Assembly: GCA_049299895.1 (NCBI GenBank)
Contig: JBAQYF010000008.1
Location: 1-55,031, forward strand
Direction: 5' to 3'
From: CAIYYO01 sp049299895
GTDB lineage: Archaea > Altiarchaeota > Altiarchaeia > IMC4 > QMZM01
DNA length: 55,031 nt
The position numbers were made by a program, and so were the translations under genes. Below the pieces are notes generated by a model that did not search any database, had not been told where the DNA came from, and saw nothing but the letters and a program-made list of their open reading frames with translations. This document shows, piece after piece, positions 15,174 through 24,760 of this stretch. The first letter of the stretch is position 1; every line of letters starts with the position of its first letter.

Positions 15174-16577
15174 TTATTTCTTTACAGAACTGTCATACAG
15201 CTTCTTCATCTTGTGCAAAAAGAAGGGGCATATAGCCGTTATCCGGGCTATTTCGTTCACTGACATCCCATTGTGGAATGCGTCGTAGATATAGAAAAGG
15301 CGTTTGTCCGTGGGGTGGGCCAGGTTGTCTTTTATTATCTCCATGTCCTTTTCCCCCATGCCAGAGAATCCGTCTTTTCCGATATCCAGGGAGCGAATCG
15401 CCTTCTGGAGGGCTTCTTCAAAGGTCCTGCCGATCGCCATCACTTCGCCCGTCGACTTCATCTGAGTTCCGATGTGCTTGTCTGCGTCCTTGAATTTGTC
15501 GAAGGGCCAGCGCGGGATCTTTACGACGATGTAGTCGATGGATGGTTCGAATGACGCCGGGGTCTTCTTCGTGATGGAGTTGGGTATCTCGTCCAGGGTC
15601 TTTCCTATCGCGATCTTGGCGGAAACCCGCGCTATCGGATACCCCGTAGCCTTGGATGCGAGGGCGGACGATCTGGAAACGCGGGGGTTGACTTCGATCA
15701 CTACGTATTCCCTTGTCACCGGGTGCATGGCGAACTGGATGTTGCATCCGCCTTCTATTCCAAGGGAGCGTATTATCTTAACAGAGGAGTTCTTGAGCAC
15801 CGAGTTGTCTACGTCGCTCAACGTCTGTGCCGGTGCGACGACTATGCTTTCCCCTGTGTGTATGCCGACTGGGTCGACGTTCTCCATGCTGCAGATTATT
15901 ATGCAGTTGTTCAGGCGGTCGCGAATTACCTCGTATTCGAATTCGTACCAGCCGGCTACGGATTTTTCGATGAGTACCTGGTGTATCATGGAAAGCTGCA
16001 TGCCGTGGCTCGCTATCTTTTCCAGTTCTTCCTCATTGTTCGCTATTCCCCCGCCCCCTCCTCCGAGGGTGTACGCAGGCCTTACTATCACGGGGTAACC
16101 GATCTTTCTCCCTGCGTCGATTGCTTCAGTGATGGATGTTGCCGCCTTGCTCGGAGGTATCGGCTCGTTTATCTCCTTCATGAGTCCTGCGAACGCGTCC
16201 CTGTCTTCTCCTTTCTGTATGGTCTCGATGGGCGTTCCCAGGACTTTTACGTCGTATTCCTTGAAGACTCCCATGACTGCGAGTTCCGATGCCAGGTTCA
16301 ACCCGGTCTGTCCGCCCATGGTGGGAAGGATGGCATCGGGCCTCTCCTTTGCGATTATCTTCTTGATTATCTCCGGGGTCAGGGGCTCCATGTAGGCGAT
16401 GTCTGCAACGTCCGGGTCGGTCATTATCGTCGCAGGATTGGAGTTTACCAGGACAGTTTTAACCCCTTCCTCTCGTAGCGAGAGGCATGCCTGGCTTCCG
16501 CTGTAGTCGAATTCGGCTGCCTGCCCTATCTGTATGGGGCCGGAGCCTATTATGAGCACTTTTTCTATTCTCTGCAT
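15174..16577 (-). CDS. carB: Carbamoyl-phosphate synthase large subunit, N-terminal half (split CarB)
   Basis: This 467-residue protein begins MQRIEKVLIIGSGPIQIGQA and covers the first (carboxyphosphate) ATP-grasp unit of CarB, including TMGGQTGLNLA, RPAYTLGGGGGGIA and EVNPRVSRSSALASKATGYPIA, then ends inside the region that would begin the oligomerisation domain. A normal CarB is about 1070 residues. Some methanogens encode CarB as two genes, and this looks like the first; no second half or carA is in the window. The stop is followed at once by a convergent gene, so the split is not a simple local frameshift. Confidence 0.88.
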   Translation of the reverse strand: MQRIEKVLIIGSGPIQIGQAAEFDYSGSQACLSLREEGVKTVLVNSNPATIMTDPDVADIAYMEPLTPEIIKKIIAKERPDAILPTMGGQTGLNLASELAVMGVFKEYDVKVLGTPIETIQKGEDRDAFAGLMKEINEPIPPSKAATSITEAIDAGRKIGYPVIVRPAYTLGGGGGGIANNEEELEKIASHGMQLSMIHQVLIEKSVAGWYEFEYEVIRDRLNNCIIICSMENVDPVGIHTGESIVVAPAQTLSDVDNSVLKNSSVKIIRSLGIEGGCNIQFAMHPVTREYVVIEVNPRVSRSSALASKATGYPIARVSAKIAIGKTLDEIPNSITKKTPASFEPSIDYIVVKIPRWPFDKFKDADKHIGTQMKSTGEVMAIGRTFEEALQKAIRSLDIGKDGFSGMGEKDMEIIKDNLAHPTDKRLFYIYDAFHNGMSVNEIARITAICPFFLHKMKKLYDSSVKK

Positions 16578-16662
16578 CCAAAAATATTAGAACTGGGCGG
16601 ATTTAAATCACTGATAATCCGGCGGTTATATAGTTCCCTAGATTAATATTATTCAGGATAAA

Positions 16663-17754
16663 ATGAAACGAACGATTATGTTTGCGGCAATCGCTTTACT
16701 GCTCCAGGCCGCCTTTTGCACCTCTCTGCTTGTAGAAAAAACCCCTTCGTCTGATTCCGTTGCCACGCTCGGGAACAACAGCAACGGCAGCAGCATTTTT
16801 TTCTCCGGCAAGAAGGCGACTGAAGCAATATACATGAATGCGTATTTCACGATCTACAAGGACATGATATCGGGTGACGGCAGGTTTTCTTCGGACGAGC
16901 TGTCGGACGTAATAGACTATTACATGTCAAACGAAAATCTCCAGAAAAACCTGGACTCCCCGGGATCAAGGTCGAATGAACGGATACGCGACATACTGAA
17001 AAGGGCCGGGGCAAACTTCGGCCCGGGCGATTACTGCTACATGGCTTATACGGTCAACTCCGAGATATGCTGCGTGGATGCGACGAGCGATCCGGACGAA
17101 TGCTTCCTTGAATCAATCTGCCAGGGAGACAGATGCGTTGAAACCGGGGGAAGCGGCTGCTATATGACGTTATCCGTGCACGACGAGCCATGCTGCGTCG
17201 ACTACATGGTGGCTGACGGCTATTGCTACCTGGAAAGCGTCTGCGAGGATGATATCTGCGTAGACCAGAATACGACTCCTACGCCCACCCCGACTCCCGC
17301 CCCCACCCCCGCCCCGGGTTGCGGCGCATTCACCTGCGGGAACGATTTATGCGAAGCATATTTCCCGTACGATCCCGCCTACGACGAATCCGAACCCGGC
17401 AGCGCCTGCTGCTGCGAGCTGGATTGCTGGGTCCCGTGCTCGGCCAATTCTACGACAACAACTGCTGCTACCACGACGACGACCCTTTACACGCCCACCC
17501 CCACTCCCACGCCGGATAATTCCTCCTGCTACATAACTTCTTCCATTTACGGAGAACCGTGCTGCGTCGATCCGACCCTTCCCTTTGGATACTGTTATCT
17601 GAACAGCGTCTGCGAGAATGGGATGTGCGTCGACCAGCAGACGACCTGTTACATGACCACGTCGATCTACGGGGATCCGTGCTGCGTCGATTCAAATCTT
17701 CCCCCCGGCTATTGTTATGCCGGCAGTTCATGTCAGAACGGGGTGTGCGTTTAG
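16663..17754 (+). CDS. Secreted Cys-rich repeat protein
   Basis: This 363-residue protein has a signal peptide (about 20 residues). It carries four copies of a 6-Cys module of about 36 residues with pattern CYmt.S...(E/D)(P/I)CCVD......CY/F..S.C....CV, near residues 125-163, 166-204, 286-323 and 326-363. A different Cys-dense segment (CGAFTCGNDLCEAY...CCCELDCWVPC) lies in the middle. Modules are joined by Thr/Pro linkers (TPTPTPTPAP and TTTTAATTTTT). A surface or extracellular disulfide-rich protein is inferred; no family is recognised. The next gene starts 10 bases later and is also exported. Confidence 0.75.
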   Translation: MKRTIMFAAIALLLQAAFCTSLLVEKTPSSDSVATLGNNSNGSSIFFSGKKATEAIYMNAYFTIYKDMISGDGRFSSDELSDVIDYYMSNENLQKNLDSPGSRSNERIRDILKRAGANFGPGDYCYMAYTVNSEICCVDATSDPDECFLESICQGDRCVETGGSGCYMTLSVHDEPCCVDYMVADGYCYLESVCEDDICVDQNTTPTPTPTPAPTPAPGCGAFTCGNDLCEAYFPYDPAYDESEPGSACCCELDCWVPCSANSTTTTAATTTTTLYTPTPTPTPDNSSCYITSSIYGEPCCVDPTLPFGYCYLNSVCENGMCVDQQTTCYMTTSIYGDPCCVDSNLPPGYCYAGSSCQNGVCV

Positions 17755-17764
17755 AGGCTAAAAG

Positions 17765-18463
17765 ATGACAAAACAATCAATAAAAAAATCCGGGATCATC
17801 CTCTTGCTCATCGCATCCTTTGTCTTATGCGCTTCAACCCTGTGGGCGAACGCAAAAGAGGTCGCAGAACAGGCTCCTGGAACGGTTGTCCAGTCGCAGT
17901 CCAGGGATAACATCGTCCTTGCGTTGTCCGCAGAGCAGACGCTGGTGACCGCGGAGATAAAGATGTACTCCCAGGATTATGCTGCGCCCAGGTGGATCCT
18001 TTCTTCTTCGGAGATTGAGACTTTGAAGATGAAATTGAGCAACCTTCCCCGGTCTGCGCGTGTCGATGTGCCTGAATGGGGCTATGTGTCTGTCACTAAT
18101 TTCAACAATTCCGGGGTGCTTCCCTACAGTTCCATTTACTCTTTTAATAACCGGCTGGTGCTGGTAGATTCTTCTGGAAAGCGCAGCTACTATGTAGATA
18201 CCAAGAAGGCGGGAGACTGGCTTATGCTGCTTGCGGAAAGTCATGTGCCGGCTTCGATGTATCAGCGGCAGGTAAGATCCGGGAGCGGGGTCGCCATGGT
18301 CATTGCTCCCGAGCAGACCAAAGACACAAGGTATTCTAACTCTGAAACAACCGAAGTAAAGAACCAGAATATGATGGAATACGCTCCATACATGGTCGTC
18401 GTATTGGTATTGATACTGTTTGCGTTCCTTGCTTTCAGAAAGCCGAAAACAGAAGGGGCCTGA
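17765..18463 (+). CDS. Exported protein with C-terminal membrane anchor, unknown
   Basis: This 232-residue protein has an N-terminal signal peptide (GIILLLIASFVLCASTLWA) and a single C-terminal transmembrane helix (YMVVVLVLILFAFLAF) before a short positive tail, so the middle domain faces outward. The middle contains YAAPRWILSSSEIETLKMKL, PEWGYVSVTNFN and RSYYVDTKKAGDWLMLLAE, with no recognised fold. It directly follows the Cys-rich repeat gene and may help display or process it; this link is only positional. Confidence 0.65.
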   Translation: MTKQSIKKSGIILLLIASFVLCASTLWANAKEVAEQAPGTVVQSQSRDNIVLALSAEQTLVTAEIKMYSQDYAAPRWILSSSEIETLKMKLSNLPRSARVDVPEWGYVSVTNFNNSGVLPYSSIYSFNNRLVLVDSSGKRSYYVDTKKAGDWLMLLAESHVPASMYQRQVRSGSGVAMVIAPEQTKDTRYSNSETTEVKNQNMMEYAPYMVVVLVLILFAFLAFRKPKTEGA

Positions 18464-18492
18464 CGCCCTTTTCATGAGTTTTTTTTTTTTAA

Positions 18493-19320
18493 TTATATAA
18501 GCATGCCCAGCTCGAATCCCAGCAGTAACCCAATCGTTATGGGCGGCAGGGCCGGGAGGACTACGTCTTTTTTGTTCACGATATAGAAGAACAATGCCGT
18601 CATGCCCAGGAGGCCCCCCAGACTGGTAATTATCGCCTGCGTAAGATCATAATCTCTCAGCACGGATACTGTGAATACCAGGGGTATTGCAAGGTCTCCT
18701 GTTCCCAGGCCCAGCACCTTATCCCCTATGGGTATCCCGAACATCAGGGGAAGTTTTCCTTTCGCACCTTCGGCGAGAGTCACCATATGTTTTGTCCCGA
18801 ATACTGCGACCATGTCATAACACGCAAGGCCTATCAGCAGTATCAGGGAGGGTATGAATGCGAGTGATGCTCCCATCCATGAGCCGATGCCGGGCAATGA
18901 GAAAATAAGTAGGAAGTTTATCACTGTCAGGTTGTTTCTCTTCCAATATGCCAAAATGAACAAAGGCACTCCCAAAAGAGCGCCTGCGACGCCTGAGAGC
19001 CCCCAGAGGGTTATCATCAGTCCCCAGAACAGGCCCATATAGATTATCAGCTTGATAATAAAATCGAATTTGTACTTCATGAGAAACAGCATTAGCGCTG
19101 TTGCTACCAGTATGTATCCGAATATCTGAAGCGATGAATTAACGTCCTCCGGTTTCTCGACGACTGGGGGAAGATCGGTTCCGTTTTTTACGTTGTCTAT
19201 TATACCCCCGGTTCCGTGCGGACCGATATTGCTTATATAAAGCCCTATGCCCTGGACCAGCAGGTAGATTGCCGCGGCCAACAATACTGGCGTAAGATGT
19301 TTTGCCTTCAAATCAGGCAT
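18493..19320 (-). CDS. Presenilin/signal-peptide-peptidase-like aspartyl protease (A22)
   Basis: This 275-residue protein has about nine transmembrane segments and the three intramembrane aspartyl protease motifs: YD at 168-169 (ACYDMVAVF), GxGD at 206-209 (GLGTGD, catalytic Asp209) and PAL at 256-258. This is the archaeal PSH family, structural models for presenilin, which cleaves helices within the membrane. Its start overlaps the end of the MCM gene by 8 bases, so it is the last gene of a PINA-MCM-protease transcript. Confidence 0.88.
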   Translation of the reverse strand: MPDLKAKHLTPVLLAAAIYLLVQGIGLYISNIGPHGTGGIIDNVKNGTDLPPVVEKPEDVNSSLQIFGYILVATALMLFLMKYKFDFIIKLIIYMGLFWGLMITLWGLSGVAGALLGVPLFILAYWKRNNLTVINFLLIFSLPGIGSWMGASLAFIPSLILLIGLACYDMVAVFGTKHMVTLAEGAKGKLPLMFGIPIGDKVLGLGTGDLAIPLVFTVSVLRDYDLTQAIITSLGGLLGMTALFFYIVNKKDVVLPALPPITIGLLLGFELGMLI

Positions 19321-22300
19321 CCTCCGTGAACTGGTATCTATCGTGCCTTGGCTCGAAGATAACTCCCTTGCTCTTAAGCTCGGTTATTATCTTCTCCACT
19401 TCGCTGCGCTCCAGTTTCTTCTCAGCGGTCGCAGCTAATATCTCCTGCATTCCGGCAGTCTTATCCTCACTGTTTGCGATGATGGCCCTTATTGCCTCCT
19501 CGATCGACTTGATCCTGTCCCGCGTGGACTTGGGGTGGTCTGTTGCTATCCTGTCTATGTCTATCTTTCCAGTCGCCTTGTCCATGGCAATCTCTCGTAA
19601 GACGAAATTGGTGAGACCGATTGCGCGTTCGGCGTCGTCGACTGTTACGTCTTTACTCAGCCTGATCTTCGCTGAAGCCTCCGCAAGACGCACAAGCGCC
19701 TCAAGCTGCCTTGCAGTCGCACGCACAGTGTCCCTGTCTCCGCCTCTCAACTCGACATAATACTCTATCAGTTTGTTTCCCGCTTCTTCCGAGAGCAGGG
19801 GATGCACGTTCTTCCTGGCGTAAGCTATGTATTTTCTGAACAAGTCAGTAGGTATCGCAGGCTCCAGGTCCTTTTGGTCCTGGACATTCTTGTGCATCTT
19901 CATCATGTGCTCTGCTATCTTCCTGTCCGTTTCCCTGTCCACGACGTCCTGTATCGGGAATATGAGATCAAAACGCGATACCAGCGTCGGCGGGATGTCG
20001 AACTGCTCCCCCAAAGGTTTGTAGGTGTCAAACCTGGAGAACTTGGGGTTCGCAGCGGCTAATATGGCTGTATTACATTTGAACCTGGCGACGATCCCTG
20101 CTTTCGCTACGCTGATCGTGTTATGGAGGAGCATGCATTCAGAGACGAAGCTTCTTGTAGGTTCGATTGTTACGTCATAGACCCATTTTTCCGTCTTGTT
20201 TGGTATGGTCTCAACCTTTTTTACTCTGCTCCAGGCGATCTGCCCGGTTGCGAGGCGCTTTAGCATCATCACGTCTTCTGTTGCATTTCCGGCATATTCG
20301 CAATATCTCAAAAGCGCCTTTCGGAGGATTGAGGCATCACTTTTTCCGCGTTCAATAAGAGAGAGATTCTGGTGGCTTGTGCCGGCATAACTCTCAAGGT
20401 CTTCAAGCGAGACATTTAGTTTCTTTCTCAACTTGTGGATATCCCCGGCCTGGGTTAGCTCAGGGAGCAGGTCTATTACATCCCTGAATAATGCAATTTT
20501 CTTCTCTAATGCTTCGGCGAACTTTTTCAGAGCCGGTTTTGAGAAATTCTGGCTGCCGTCTTTAAAAGGAGTTATCGAATATCCCAAAACCTTGGACTCG
20601 TCTACCTTCAGCATGCAAGAGAGCCTGTGAACCGATGCGCCCACGTTGGGGACTATGTCTGTTATCGTCCTATAACTCTTCGGGTTCAACTGGCTTGCAA
20701 GCCTTTCTTTTTTCCTTTCCGAAAGGAAGGATATCCTTTCACTGAATAGGCGCAGGTTCCGTACACCTGTTATCACCGTCCGCCAGATTTTCTTGCCTGA
20801 GGGGGTCTTCTGTTCAAGGATGCTTGAAGGGATCCCGAACCTTAAAAGAAGCGTCTGAACCTGTTCGCAGCATTCCTTGGAGGGAGAGATGAAGCCGACG
20901 CGATTGTTTGTTGCCCACCCATCGCATTCAAACATCGCCGAAAGCATGCTTCTCAGGTCAGCCGACGATGACTTCATAAGGAACGGAGGGATCCTCTTAT
21001 GTTCGCTCTTTTCGGCGAGGGAGTAGTCTACTTCTCTCAAGTAATTTAACAATGGTTTGGATATTATCCGTGCCGAAAACACCCCGTTTGACCGCTTATA
21101 CACGTATGGGCGCAGACCGAAGTATTGTTTGGACAGCCTGCAGAAGTCTTCTATGAGGTCTGCGTTTTTGTTAGTGAAATTCACGCCCGCCTTGGTCCCC
21201 CGATTAAGTTCATAGCCTCCGTCGGTGATAAGATATCCTATAAACTTGCAGAAACCAGCATCGTTGTGCTCCGGAAAACCTGCGAATTGCATCTCCCCCC
21301 TTTCTGCTTCCCGCACTGTATGATTTATTTGGCAATCAGGATAACTCTGTTGCATCTCTGTAAAGAGTTGGATTTCCTGCGGTTCTCCCTTCAGGGGTAT
21401 TTCAGTCGGAACCGGCAGATGGTCTTCAGAGGAGACACATTCGGCGGGTTTGGTGCTGATCCTTCCATCTTCTATTACCCAGCAGGGATGTTCCGGCGTC
21501 ACTGTCACTTTCCTGCCGTTCTGCAGGGTTATCTCAATGAACCTGTCAGGCGCTTTGTGCCTGCTTACCCGGTCAACGCTGGTTTTAAACGTAGAAAAGA
21601 AATCGGAGGAAAACAGTTCAAGAACTCCTTTTTCCAGGAAAATTATCTCGCAGTCCTTGCCCTGGATTATCCGGGAACTGCGTACGTTAAATAAACCGTC
21701 GACAAGGGCCCCTATCTCCCGTTCCTCCCCGTTGGACAGAAGGATCCTAGTCTTAGAATGATATGACTGCTGTTCCATCGCCTCGTGCATCGCCGCACGG
21801 TCCTCCTTTTCCATCTTGTCGAATTCGTCGATGCAGGCTATTCCGCCGCCTGCGAGGACGAGCGCTCCCGCTTTCAGGGTCCATGCGCCGTCCGCGAGTT
21901 CGTCTTTTTCTGCGGAGGCTGTTAGGCCTGCCCCGGTCGTTCCTTTTCCCGAGACGTAGATACTTTTAGGCGCTATCTGGTCCACGTATTTGAGCAGACG
22001 CGATTTTGCGACGCCCGGGTCTCCTATCAGTAGAAGGTGTATGTCCGCCCTGACCTTTCCTCCGTCCGGCAGGACTTTCCCCTGGCGTGCGCCGAACATC
22101 TGCAGTGCGATTGCTTCTTTGACCTCGCGGAATCCGTAAATAGAGGGAGCTATCGAGTCTACTATCTTCCTGTAGACCTCGGGGTCTTTTGATAGTTTCT
22201 GTATCTCCTTTTCTTCCTTTTTACTTATCTCGATGTCTTCGAACTCCTTCTCCATCGGTTCGATGTAATTAGCTTCAATGAATTTGTAATAGACGGAGCC

Positions 22301-23044
22301 TTTTTTCTGCGGGGGCTGAAGCCTTATTACTCCAGTGAGAGTCACCTTGTCTCCGGCTGTAACTCTGTCTGTCAGGTCGTCTTCCACCCAGACCTTTATC
22401 TTCCTGGCCTGCTCTCCCCCCTTTATGTACTCTAGGGGTTCCTGTATCTCGAGTATCTGGAAATCGAGCCACTGGGACTCCTCGGGAAGGAACTGGAAAT
22501 CCATCTTCCCGCAGTCCCTGCAGCGAAGCGGTGTCAGTATCTGTCCTCTGAGCCGGTCTTCCCTGTCCTGGGGCGTCTCCATGCTCTGGCCGCAGCCTTT
22601 GCATTTGAATTTGGCGACATACAGTTTCGGCAGAACCTCGCTGATACGGTTCACGACGCCCTCGCTGGATACGAAATGGGCTATGGTCTCGGAATCTATG
22701 TACCTGACCATCAGGGAATAAGGTTTCTCTTTGGGTAAATTGGTGAAGCGCACGTGAAACTCCGGGGTGCCGGATGCGCCGGTCTCCAGGACCGGGATGT
22801 TCCTCTCATGCAGTGCGTGCTCGAAAATGTCGATAATGCCCCTGGGCGTCTTCTTCCCTGTGCTGTCATAAGTCACGCCGTAGGGATTAGTCAGAAGCAG
22901 TTCCGCTATCTCTGAATCAAATTTCTCCAGTTCCTGCCAGTCCAGAACAAGGCTTTTATCGTCGGGATACTTCTCCGCAAGCTTATTAATCGCTTCCTCC
23001 TTCCTGTCTAAGAATTTCTCGATGCGTTCCTTCATTCCAACCAA
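19313..23044 (-). CDS. mcm: MCM replicative helicase containing an intein
   Basis: The precursor is 1243 residues; removing the intein (427-975) leaves 694, a normal archaeal MCM. The N-terminal half has a zinc site (CKGCGQ...CRDCG), the AAA+ core has Walker A GDPGVAKS at 341-348 and Walker B ACIDEFDKM at about 403-411. After the intein follow TISVAKAGI (sensor region), AAANP and the arginine finger SRFDL. The C-terminus is a winged helix. As a hexamer it unwinds DNA at replication forks. PINA lies upstream on the same strand and the presenilin-like gene overlaps its 3' end. Confidence 0.96.
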   Translation of the reverse strand: MVGMKERIEKFLDRKEEAINKLAEKYPDDKSLVLDWQELEKFDSEIAELLLTNPYGVTYDSTGKKTPRGIIDIFEHALHERNIPVLETGASGTPEFHVRFTNLPKEKPYSLMVRYIDSETIAHFVSSEGVVNRISEVLPKLYVAKFKCKGCGQSMETPQDREDRLRGQILTPLRCRDCGKMDFQFLPEESQWLDFQILEIQEPLEYIKGGEQARKIKVWVEDDLTDRVTAGDKVTLTGVIRLQPPQKKGSVYYKFIEANYIEPMEKEFEDIEISKKEEKEIQKLSKDPEVYRKIVDSIAPSIYGFREVKEAIALQMFGARQGKVLPDGGKVRADIHLLLIGDPGVAKSRLLKYVDQIAPKSIYVSGKGTTGAGLTASAEKDELADGAWTLKAGALVLAGGGIACIDEFDKMEKEDRAAMHEAMEQQSYHSKTRILLSNGEEREIGALVDGLFNVRSSRIIQGKDCEIIFLEKGVLELFSSDFFSTFKTSVDRVSRHKAPDRFIEITLQNGRKVTVTPEHPCWVIEDGRISTKPAECVSSEDHLPVPTEIPLKGEPQEIQLFTEMQQSYPDCQINHTVREAERGEMQFAGFPEHNDAGFCKFIGYLITDGGYELNRGTKAGVNFTNKNADLIEDFCRLSKQYFGLRPYVYKRSNGVFSARIISKPLLNYLREVDYSLAEKSEHKRIPPFLMKSSSADLRSMLSAMFECDGWATNNRVGFISPSKECCEQVQTLLLRFGIPSSILEQKTPSGKKIWRTVITGVRNLRLFSERISFLSERKKERLASQLNPKSYRTITDIVPNVGASVHRLSCMLKVDESKVLGYSITPFKDGSQNFSKPALKKFAEALEKKIALFRDVIDLLPELTQAGDIHKLRKKLNVSLEDLESYAGTSHQNLSLIERGKSDASILRKALLRYCEYAGNATEDVMMLKRLATGQIAWSRVKKVETIPNKTEKWVYDVTIEPTRSFVSECMLLHNTISVAKAGIVARFKCNTAILAAANPKFSRFDTYKPLGEQFDIPPTLVSRFDLIFPIQDVVDRETDRKIAEHMMKMHKNVQDQKDLEPAIPTDLFRKYIAYARKNVHPLLSEEAGNKLIEYYVELRGGDRDTVRATARQLEALVRLAEASAKIRLSKDVTVDDAERAIGLTNFVLREIAMDKATGKIDIDRIATDHPKSTRDRIKSIEEAIRAIIANSEDKTAGMQEILAATAEKKLERSEVEKIITELKSKGVIFEPRHDRYQFTEDA
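20120..21766 (-). mobile_element. Intein in MCM with LAGLIDADG homing endonuclease
   Basis: The in-frame 549-residue insert starts with Ser (SYHSKTRILLSNGEER), ends LLHN, and is followed by Thr (+1), all as needed for protein splicing. It joins MHEAMEQQ to TISVAKAG. Block B is TVTPEHP near residue 515 of the precursor. Two LAGLIDADG-type motifs, FIGYLITDGG (601-610) and LSAMFECDGW (701-710), indicate a homing endonuclease. A helix-turn-helix-like stretch (about 871-910) lies near the end and VYDVTIEP-SFVSECMLLHN are blocks F and G. It seems intact and able to splice and home. Confidence 0.93.
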
Positions 23045-23086
23045 CCACCAAAAGAATTATTAATATGTAATCTTGATTAAAAAACC

Positions 23087-24673
23087 CTAGCTCAGGGTTA
23101 TCTCCTGCCCCGACGCTATCGCGTTCTGTAACATCCGGCCTTCCTGGCTGCTTCTTCTGATCTTTATCATCCCGTTCTTATAGGTCCTTGCGTTGAACAA
23201 GTCCTCGCCATCCGCGCAGACCGTTACCATCTCGTCTCTTCTGCCTGATCGTATCACAATCGCCTTCTTTGTGTTGGCGATGCTTATCTCTCCTGCTTCA
23301 AGCTCTTCTTTCTGGGCCGCCTTCTGCCTGACTGGTATCACGACAACTTCTTCGCCGAAGGAATACATCTCGTACTGCGGGTTGCCGGTCTCAAAGTCGC
23401 GTATCTCGATCACTGGCCTTGAGAGGTCTCCGTCTCGCATGCCGAACGGTACCTTCACGGTCATCTTCAGTTCATAGACCTGTCTTATCTGCCCTGCCTC
23501 TATGAATAGGATCGTATCTACTACGTGCGGTATTATCCCCAATTCCACGCGGCCGATGAGCCTCTGTACGGCGTCTATCGCTTTATTTGCGTGGCACACT
23601 CCCACCAGACCGACGCCGGCAAGGCGCATGTCTGCGAATATCTGGAAGTCCTTGGTCTTACGTACTTCGTCGTATATGGTGTAGTCGGGCCTCACCAGTA
23701 GCAGGACGTCTGCCGTTGCTTCCATTGAGCCTTCCAGTCCGGTATACTGGGTGACAACGTCCGGCACCTGGAGGTCTCTTGGCGATTCCATAGTCTTTAT
23801 GACCTTGCCCATGGATAAATAGAATTCTGCAAGGGCCTGCGCGAATGTGCTCTTCCCCTGCCCCGGGGCGCCGGCTATGAATATTCCCTCGGCTCTCGAT
23901 GCCAGTCTGTCCAGGAGCTTCTTTGATAGTTTGTAGTCTTCCAGGCGCGTCTTAACTATCGGCCTGACAGCCGTTATCTCCAGGCCGTCTGAAAAAGGAG
24001 GCCTTGCTATTACGATACGGTACTCCCTGAGCTGTATGACGGATGCGCCCCGTTTCTCCATCTCCATGTATCCCTTGGGGTCGGAACGAGCGCATGCGAC
24101 TATCTCTTTTGCGTATTCGTCCAGGTCTTCTCTTGTGATGTTGGGCATTATTTCGGTTAGTACGAATCGGCCCACATGCCCCTTCTTGGCGTAGACCGGC
24201 GTATTTTCCTTCATGTGAACGGACGCTGTTTCGGCGTCGAAGAGCGCAAACAGCCTGGGCTCGACAGTCTTTACCTTGGGACCTATGTATACTACTTTCA
24301 GGCCCTTTGCCTCGGATACCAGCGCCTGTGTCTTGTCGCTGGTTACTAGCGTTGCGTCGTTCTCCTCGGCAACCTTCCGTATCAGTTCATCAATTGCGCC
24401 TGCTCTTGCCATCTTTATGCCTGACTCAGTCGGGGGCTTTCCGTGGAACCTGATAGTTATCCTACCATTCGAATCGTCGGCTATCTTACGCAGATCCTTC
24501 AATTCGTTCAATCCGTCGAATCCGGTCTCCCTTCCCATGTTGGCCTGGTTCTCAAGCTCCGCTACAGCAGCTTCCGGTATTATTATCTCAACTGTTCCCT
24601 TCTCATGCTTGAGTGCCTCTGTTATCCGTCCGTCTATTATCGCGGAGGTATCCGGAACGATCTTGCTATCCAT
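23087..24673 (-). CDS. PINA-type PIN domain/KH-containing ATPase
   Basis: This 528-residue protein has an N-terminal PIN domain (acidic residues Asp8 in PDTSAIIDG and Asp113 in TSDKT), a VirB11/PilT-like ATPase core (Walker A GAPGQGKST at 268-276, then TMESPRDLQVPDVVTQYT) and a C-terminal KH-like domain. This architecture is PINA, shown in Sulfolobales to be a hexameric ATPase that drives Holliday-junction branch migration. It lies 42 bases before mcm on the same strand, consistent with a replication/recombination role here. Confidence 0.88.
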   Translation of the reverse strand: MDSKIVPDTSAIIDGRITEALKHEKGTVEIIIPEAAVAELENQANMGRETGFDGLNELKDLRKIADDSNGRITIRFHGKPPTESGIKMARAGAIDELIRKVAEENDATLVTSDKTQALVSEAKGLKVVYIGPKVKTVEPRLFALFDAETASVHMKENTPVYAKKGHVGRFVLTEIMPNITREDLDEYAKEIVACARSDPKGYMEMEKRGASVIQLREYRIVIARPPFSDGLEITAVRPIVKTRLEDYKLSKKLLDRLASRAEGIFIAGAPGQGKSTFAQALAEFYLSMGKVIKTMESPRDLQVPDVVTQYTGLEGSMEATADVLLLVRPDYTIYDEVRKTKDFQIFADMRLAGVGLVGVCHANKAIDAVQRLIGRVELGIIPHVVDTILFIEAGQIRQVYELKMTVKVPFGMRDGDLSRPVIEIRDFETGNPQYEMYSFGEEVVVIPVRQKAAQKEELEAGEISIANTKKAIVIRSGRRDEMVTVCADGEDLFNARTYKNGMIKIRRSSQEGRMLQNAIASGQEITLS

Positions 24674-24760
24674 TTCGTCAAATGTCGATTTATATTTGCC
24701 TGGGCTTTTATTATGTCAGGAACTATTTAATACTGGGCTTTGAGGCAGAAATAACAGGAA

